Origin: Phlebotomus papatasi
Lineage: Eukaryota > Arthropoda > Insecta > Diptera > Psychodidae
Length of the DNA stretch: 64,000 nucleotides
NCBI RefSeq assembly: GCF_024763615.1
Contig: NC_077223.1
Location: forward strand, 89,528,627-89,592,626
Direction: 5' to 3'
Position numbers and translations under genes: made by a program. Below the pieces are notes generated by a model. The model searched no databases. It saw nothing but the letters and a program-made list of their open reading frames with translations, and was not told the origin of the DNA. Positions 58,087 through 64,000 of this stretch are shown here, in pieces. Position 1 is the first letter of the stretch. Every line of letters starts with the position of its first letter.

Positions 58087-61000
58087 TTATGCTGATGTTG
58101 AGGAGATTGAAGGTTTCTCCGGGGAATTTCGGTAGAATTCTCTGACGCTGTAGTCAAAAAGTTCAAAGTCGTACTTGAACAATTCATACATTTCTTTCAC
58201 TTGATTCTCAGACAATTCCTTGTAGAAGTCCTCTAACAGGTCTACGGTGCTCTTATTTCCTTTTCCGGAATTTTTCCACTGTGGTGAGACGATGTGGCCA
58301 ATGTTAGCCTTGTCAATGATATATCTCTGATCTTCCTGGAATGAATTTGTAAGAAAAGAGATGGCAATGCGTCTCATTTTTTGCGAGATTCTCGAATTTC
58401 CGAGAAGTCTAATACTAATTTAATACTGCATTAGAAAACCATCTTGAAATTGAAAACTGATCAAGACGCGGGCATTTTCTAAATCATTAACCTTGAGACA
58501 ACCTTTAAGAGAACTGGACTGATTCATTACCGGTTGGGACGGTTGGGACTGAAGGGACTGTTGCAATTGTGATTGGAAATTCAAGACCTTTTAAATTAAT
58601 CCAAACTTGATGAAATCGGTTGAAAAATAGGTTCTTCATTCTGGATTTTTCCATCCTGTTTTTCTGAACTACTTCCAAAATATATTTTAAAATAAATGAA
58701 ATTGCCTAAGCGAATTTTGAGATTAGTCTAAAAAATATGTCTTCGGAAGGCTTGGAAGGAGTTGTTAAATTGTTGTTAAATTGTTAGAGGATGATGATTT
58801 GTTTGGAAGGTAGGATGGAGAGAAGTTAATGAAATGGATTGGATGTCCTGTTCTCTCGTGGAGTTCGAACTTACAGAGTTAAAATTAAAACTTGAATTCA
58901 CACTAATTTACCATTAACACTTTAACTAACCTCCAATGTTTCAAACTTGGCAATAATATCGAAGCGCACTTGACATGGGGTGCAGAACTTCGTGATGGGT
59001 GTCCAATGCACATTCAATTCACGATAATTGTGAATTTTATTAATTATGTAATTAACGAATTCTGAGAATGTAGGCCATTGTGGTAAGCTCGAATCCTTAT
59101 TCTGCAAAAAGAAATGTGCAGAAAAGTTTCCTCGTGAAAAATGGAATATTATTCATTTAACCTTGTAAGGACGATTGGGTCACCGGTGACCCAAAAACGA
59201 AATTTTTCCTACGACCTTCTAAAAGTCATGTTTTGCTGTAAAAAGTCAGAAAAGGAGATTTTTTCTGACTCCCGATTTTTGACCTTCTCGTCCTTAAAGG
59301 GTTAACTTTGGGTAACCTACCCTCCTGAAGTTATGAATAATAACTTTCGATAAATCCTGAAAGACTGAATTTGGCGCTGCATTTTGTATCTTGTCTCGAT
59401 ATGCACTCAAAAGGCGTTCGAAGGGATGGCGCACAATAAGAAAGGACACAGAGTCATTCAAAGATGTCATTAGCTTTAGGATTTGTAGGGGATGAAATAA
59501 AAATGCGGAAATAATAAATTAATGATTTCAAAGATCAAACACCGTTAAAAGAAGATTTACCTCAGTTTCTGATGGGCGTGGATATTTTTTTCGTGCAAGA
59601 GCGGCTGGATCTTCTTTAGATTTTTTGAGAAATTCTGGCGTATATCCTGCCAACAAATTGAAATTATGCATCCACGATGTTGAAGCGGCTTTAAATACGC
59701 TGCACCTGATTTGTTAAAATAATTAAAATCTATTAAATTGTGAATAAAAAATTTATAAAAAGCTTGAGATGCAATTCACGAAATAAAACGGCATAACCGC
59801 GTGTTTGGAAGAGAATAGTGTATCCTGTGAGATCCGGTAAAGCACAATGAGTATCTTCTGGGCCAGAAAGTGCCATCCCATAGTGTTCCTCCTAACGATT
59901 TATTTTTTACCGCGATATTTAGTACAAAAACCAAACTAACATCTACTACTTCTCTCTGCAGTACCCCTCTGAAGGGGTGAGTCGGGTGAGACCTTTTGTA
60001 ACCATTTCGAACTAACACTAGGAACGCTCTTAGGAGGAATTCTGAGCCTCTCCGAGAGTTATCTATAATGACAATTCAAATATCAACATGAGTTTGATCG
60101 TTGCATTGGGAAGAATCTAATGCTAACAAATACTTATTAAATTAAAACAGTAAATACATTTTTACGATTTCATAGCATTTAAGTTAAAATTTGATTTAAA
60201 AAATCAAAAGAAATGTGTCTCTTTTTGTTAGCCCATAGTGATTTTGCCAAACTATTTCGTGAATTGTAACGTATTGGTATATTTACCATACAAGCCGATA
60301 TTGTTTATTTATGAAGAATTCCCATGAATTTGGTCGATGCAGTGAATCGTTTCCTATTTAAGCACAGTTTACGAGATAATACATTTAAATTAGATTACGA
60401 TATTATTAACAAATTGTGCGATATATTATGTTAACATGATTTTATTCAGAGGACAAATAAAGGTGTTATTCCATTGAAAAATTAAAAGGGGAAATCTTGA
60501 AAGGAGAAAAAGTGTCTATTCTCATGTGCTTCTGCGTTATCGACTTTTTTGAGTTAGTTCTCGTCACGACTATTTTCCTTAATCCTCGCTGTGTTTTAAA
60601 ATCAGCAAACAATCATGATAGGAACCAAGATTTCCCTTTTCATTTTTCATTGTAGTAGCACCATAATTCTAGAAGATGATTTTACTTTCAAATAATGCCA
60701 TCTGCGTGTCTTTTACGTCAGGGAAATTTTCAGAAGTTTTGCATTCAAAATTGGATTGAACTAAATTGATATTGCAGTGATGTTCAAAAGAAGAAGAAGA
60801 GTACGAAAGAGTGAGATAGCCATGTGGAAAACGTTCGAGAAGGAAAGGCATGTGAATTTTGGTTTCTAGAAATTTCCCTGATCTAAAAGGTGTGCAGGGG
60901 CCATAGGTAACCATTTCGGTCATATAAATTACCTAATTACGAATAAAATTGAATTGGGATAATTGGTTTGAAATTAACTGCTTTATTCAGATTTGTTCAA

Positions 61001-61543
61001 GTTGATCAAATTTTTAAGTATTGCCAGTATTGCTGTCAAGGCTAACAACTTGTCCTTTGTGTGTCCTTTGGTTTATTTTTTAGTTTTCTTTATCACAATT
61101 TCCTCCAAAATGACAAACGAAAAGTTTATCTCTATACCTTGTCTGTCTAATCCATATTTGGAGCACACCTCCGCAACGCGTTGCACCCTTTTGTGCATCC
61201 TTGTTTCGAGTTTCTCCATCTCAGTCGATGATATAGCCTTCGGTTCATGATCCAGACTGAGTGCCGGATATTGTGTTTCATTGTCATACTATTTTGCCAT
61301 CCAAGGTGTTGCATTTTGTGATCGTGGAAGAAAAAATGTATATTATAGCGACATTTCGATTTCCAGAGTTTTTTCTGTAGTTGGGTTTGTTGAAAGCTTT
61401 GTACTCACTTCGTATGACTCTAGGTTGTTGTAAACTTGATCTGATGATACAAGGTAGACCACCGCAAGTGCAAGGAGGGATATTGTGGCAAATATAAAGA
61501 AACATCTCTTCACAATGCGATACTGGTATCTATTCGTTTTCAT
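58087..61543 (-). CDS. Carbohydrate sulfotransferase (CHST11/14-like), copy 2, complete
   Basis: Coding exons in transcript order: 61409-61543, 61138-61288, 60287-60353, 59561-59705, 59321-59473, 58931-59101, 58087-58335. They total 1071 bp, or 356 residues plus TAA. All joins are GT-AG and keep frame. The product should be a type II Golgi membrane enzyme that moves sulfate from PAPS to a glycan such as chondroitin or dermatan. A basic cytosolic tail (MKTNRYQYRIVKR) is followed by a membrane anchor at about 14-33 and a helical stem at about 65-95. The 5'-phosphosulfate loop is CNVFKAASTSW (119-129), and the 3'-phosphate motif is RHPFERLLSAYRDK (181-194). The family Cys motif HWTPITKFCTPC lies at 249-260, and YDFELF at 329-334 near the C-terminus. 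Length is normal for the family. The start is the only Met before the anchor. Which glycan it sulfates cannot be told. Confidence 0.9.
58540..58700 (-). repeat. Family F fragment in the last CHST2 intron
   Basis: CCAAACTTGATGAAATCGGTTG and nearby blocks match the 3' half of the family. Confidence 0.45.
59161..59301. mobile_element. piggyBac-like MITE in CHST2 intron
   Basis: 141 bp between TTAA at 59157-59160 and 59302-59305. Ends CCTTGTAAGGACGA and TCGTCCTTAAAGG. Contains the palindrome GGTCACCGGTGACC. The matching intron of CHST1 (2830-2903) lacks it. Confidence 0.85.
59770..60270. mobile_element. Insert with CAATTCACGAAATA ends in CHST2 intron
   Basis: CAATTCACGAAATAAAACGGC on the left and GCCAAACTATTTCGTGAATTG on the right are inverted. 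It accounts for most of a 581-bp intron whose CHST1 counterpart is only 73 bp. Confidence 0.65.
60685..60905. mobile_element. MITE family G in CHST2 intron
   Basis: Family G interior and the right end (GATCTAAAAGGTGTGC) lie in the intron between coding exons 2 and 3 of CHST2. The left end is degraded. Confidence 0.7.
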
Positions 61544-62000
61544 GAATGATTCTTGTAACCCCGTGAGGTGTCAATTGATTCATGAAATTTCTTCGTTAGG
61601 ATGCTAATTGAAAATTCTGCCGTGTTTCCAACTTGATGGAATATATCACTTTGGTCTAGAAAAATTTAATTTTGTTCAGTTCATAGCGTGACTAAGAGCT
61701 TCACAAGCTTTTTAGCTTCGGAACAATTCACTTTTCTTGATGGATTGGAAGACACAAAAAAATTCACTTTAGTAATTTTATATACTTGAAAATTCATGTA
61801 AATTGGCCAATATTTTTCTCATCACTCTATTGATATTTTTTTCACAATATTTATTATATTTTGCGGGAGTTTTGTTTGTCTTTTCGATGGTGAAATTTGA
61901 GAAAGAAACAAGAGTACCTTTTCAAAGATACTCAACGTATTTCCATGAAATTCTGTTTTTATCCGGGGTTTTTTTCAATGTATTCAGATGCTAATTTTCA
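61544..62000. promoter_or_regulatory. CHST copy 2 upstream block
   Basis: Counterpart of 34265-34740 and directly upstream of the CHST2 start codon. It lies between CHST2 and X', so in the ancestral unit it may have served two divergent genes. No TATA box or initiator was assigned with confidence. Confidence 0.5.
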
Positions 62001-62327
62001 GAAATCAATTTCAATTTCAACAAATACACAGTTTGTATTACACAAAAACTTTGCAGAACTTAAGAAAACTTTTTCATTAGTCTTTCTTTTATTTTGATTT
62101 AATCAGAATCCTTAAGCTGTTCGTTTTGGCACGTGGTAAATTTAGAGATCACAAGAGAAAAGCGATATATATTCCTGAAATCGTACTAATCGGAGATAAA
62201 TTACGATGGAAAATGTTTGTGGATGATTAAAGTATTTTCTTGCAGACGCAAATTGTAAATATTGGTTTTGATTGGTGGGTCGTTGAGAACTAAAAAAACG
62301 TGCGAAAAGTAAATGTATGGTGAGTTT

Positions 62328-62610
62328 TTTCGCCAATTTTCAAACTTCGGGAAATGCCTTTTGCTTTTGATAGCGAATGAGCGAGCGAGAGAAGGAATTT
62401 TCTCAAAGTATTTTTCATTCACGACGACGCACAAATACGAGATAGTCACGAGACTTTCGTGTTTTCCGCCAATTTTCACATGCGGTGTGGAACTGGAGGA
62501 AAAGCACCATCAATTGGGGACATAATTATTAACAATTGGGACAAATTAAGGGGTATGCTCCCAATTGGGCTTTCCTGTGCAAAACTAATGTTCTGCACTG
62601 ATCTCCTTTT
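62328..62610. promoter_or_regulatory. Second duplicated upstream block, unit B
   Basis: Counterpart of 35370-35650. It sits about 800 bp upstream of the CHST2 ATG and 400 bp upstream of X'. Confidence 0.4.
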
Positions 62611-62999
62611 AAGGAGTAATTCGGGTTCCACGGATAACTCAGGTGAGAAATCATTGTCAATTGTTCGATAAATTCTTCGAGAAACCTGAGAAACCCAAAA
62701 AGCTGAATCACGAAACCCAAGAAACCTAAAAATTGCATCACGAAGCACGGGAACCAGAAACCCTTATCAGTAAAAATGGGAATAAGTTACCCTTTGGCGA
62801 GGTTGTTTAAGAAAAATCTTGACTATCTGAATCTTTTCTTGTAAACTTTGTTAAGGAAAGACTGAAAGACTACTCATTAAAACCGATCCATTTTGTGTAT
62901 TTCCTGTAAGATTTAAATTCGAGATAAATTGTTTACAAATTGTTATGTATTTAAAAATATTATTTTAAATTTTTTTTTCTTTGTGGTCGGGGCCAATGA

Positions 63000-63477
63000 A
63001 TGGTTAGATCGCGATCGAAACTTAATCAAATAAGCCATCCTCAAGCCACAATGGTCTCATCAGCAGGGGAAGTTGAGGGCACAGATGAGGTATCAATGCG
63101 TGAGGAATTGATGGAGGATGTGGAGATGAGGGAGGTAAATGCTGATGAGTCACATTTTATGGCCACCAATATGTTCAGCAATCAAAAGAGACCAACAATG
63201 TTGTTTTATCAGCCGGATGGTTTCTGGAGAGGTGGCTTTATATTAGAATCCAAGAGAACAGCGAATAACGATTGAAATTGAAACTGTAGATTAGGTAAAA
63301 ACCAATCCAAATGTTTCTGTACAAATATTATGAAAAATATTAATGAGAGACTAATATTGATTTTATTCCTATTCTAGTACCGATAATTTAATTTTGGCTG
63401 CAAGGCCACATTTGTTGAAAATGCTTCCGGAAACTGGAAAGGATGGAGAAAATGTCAGGGAGTCTTTGAAGGAAGTT
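63000..63477 (+). pseudogene. X': truncated, frameshifted copy of gene X
   Basis: 63028-63290 matches 54183-54445 of gene X at about 97% by eye, keeping the acidic stretch and FYQPDGFW. A 2-base insertion at about 63238 breaks the frame and a TAA follows. The next intron and exon are present, but about 125 bp inside the exon are deleted: GCTGCAAGGCCACATTTGTTG joins directly to the LLKMLPE part. The copy ends where a non-LTR retrotransposon tail begins. No exon-1 equivalent was seen. Confidence 0.8.
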
Positions 63478-63489
63478 AAATATTAATTA

Positions 63490-64000
63490 CTATTAAATAT
63501 TAAGTTAAATTCATTCATTCATTAATTTTCAACCGCTTATCCCTATTGGGGTCGCGGGCCCATGACACCAAGGTTAACAGCCCACGCCTGTCGGTCCTCC
63601 GCCACTTCAGGAAGATGTTCGAGTTCGATCCCAAGGTGCTCCCATGCAAGATTCTGAATTTGATTCAGCCACCTTGTCCTAGGCTTTCCTCGAGGTCGAG
63701 GTCCCCTCACAATGGCTTGCATAGCTTTTCTGGGGAATCTTTCTTCATTCATGCGTTGAACATGTCCATACCATCGAAGTTGTGATCTCTCGACCCGAAG
63801 AAGCAGCTCCTCGACTCTTAGTTCCTCACGAACGGCCACATTCCTCACTCGATCTCTACGAGTGATTCCCTTAACCGCTCGAAGGTACCTCATCTCGGCA
63901 GCTTGTACTCGCGATCTTACCCTTTCGGTCATTACCCAAATCTCATGACCATAGGTGAGAATAGGAATGAACACAGCTTTGAAAACCGATAATTTAGCCG
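63490..64000 (-). mobile_element. Non-LTR retrotransposon, C-terminal end of reverse transcriptase polyprotein
   Basis: An open frame on the minus strand runs from the window edge to a stop at 63543. It encodes the tail commonly seen after the RT domain in LINE-type polyproteins: YGHEIWVMT, then a LRAVKGITRRDRVRN-like block, RWYGHVQRM, and a final RPRGKPRTRW. The 3' end is short, contains AATAGGGATAAGCGG and finishes in a (TGAA)n-like repeat at about 63505-63520, as in RTE/L2-type elements. The element interrupts X'. The upstream RT and endonuclease parts are off the right edge. Confidence 0.85.

Noticed and set aside
62459..62671. Plus-strand open frame that might be a first exon of X'
   Set aside because: The unit A counterpart (35510-35650) has several stops and frame-breaking indels, so it is not conserved as coding.

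Overview
The window is AT-rich, intron-bearing DNA of an animal nuclear genome. An insect, probably a fly, is my best guess. The support is the gene structure (short exons with GT-AG introns), a carbohydrate sulfotransferase family typical of animals, and many mariner-, pogo-, piggyBac- and Harbinger-like MITEs. No rRNA gene, functional tRNA gene, CRISPR array or bacterial operon is visible. The species cannot be named from sequence alone.

Real genes. Two paralogous Golgi carbohydrate sulfotransferase genes (CHST11/14-like) lie on the minus strand. Copy 2 (58087-61543) is complete in seven coding exons and encodes 356 residues. Copy 1 (exons from 34264 down to 2659) has the same first six exons, each identical in length to its counterpart. 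Its last exon is not seen and probably lies beyond the left edge. An unidentified plus-strand gene, called X here, lies at 53048-54792 and shows two apparent frameshifts. A broken, shortened copy of it (X') lies at about 63000-63477. The order CHST1(-), X(+), CHST2(-), X'(+) is a tandem duplication of one CHST-X unit. Unit B is compact (about 5.4 kb). Unit A has swollen to about 52 kb through insertions: its first coding intron is 23.8 kb, against 120 bp in unit B.

Repeats. The largest is a foldback-type element of about 5.9 kb (44031-49966). Its two long arms are made of 22-bp tandem repeats, head to head, inside short terminal inverted repeats. A small structure of the same kind, with 15-bp units, lies at 347-735. 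At least ten MITE families were recognised, most with TA target duplications and several with TTAA or TTA/TAA. There are two decayed mariner transposase copies, a pogo/CENP-B-like remnant, a tRNA-derived SINE with a 10-bp target duplication, and the tail of a non-LTR retrotransposon at the right edge. A dispersed repeat family (called F here) carries blocks related to AATCGGTTCATAACCG.

By region: 1-2.6 kb repeats and mariner; 2.6-10.3 kb CHST1 exons 2-6 with MITE-filled introns; 10.3-34.1 kb the giant CHST1 intron; 34.1-35.7 kb CHST1 exon 1 and a duplicated upstream block; 35.7-44 kb dispersed repeats; 44-50 kb the foldback element; 50-53 kb repeats; 53-54.8 kb gene X; 55-58 kb MITEs; 58.1-61.5 kb CHST2; 61.5-62.6 kb its duplicated upstream block; 63-63.5 kb X'; 63.5-64 kb non-LTR tail.
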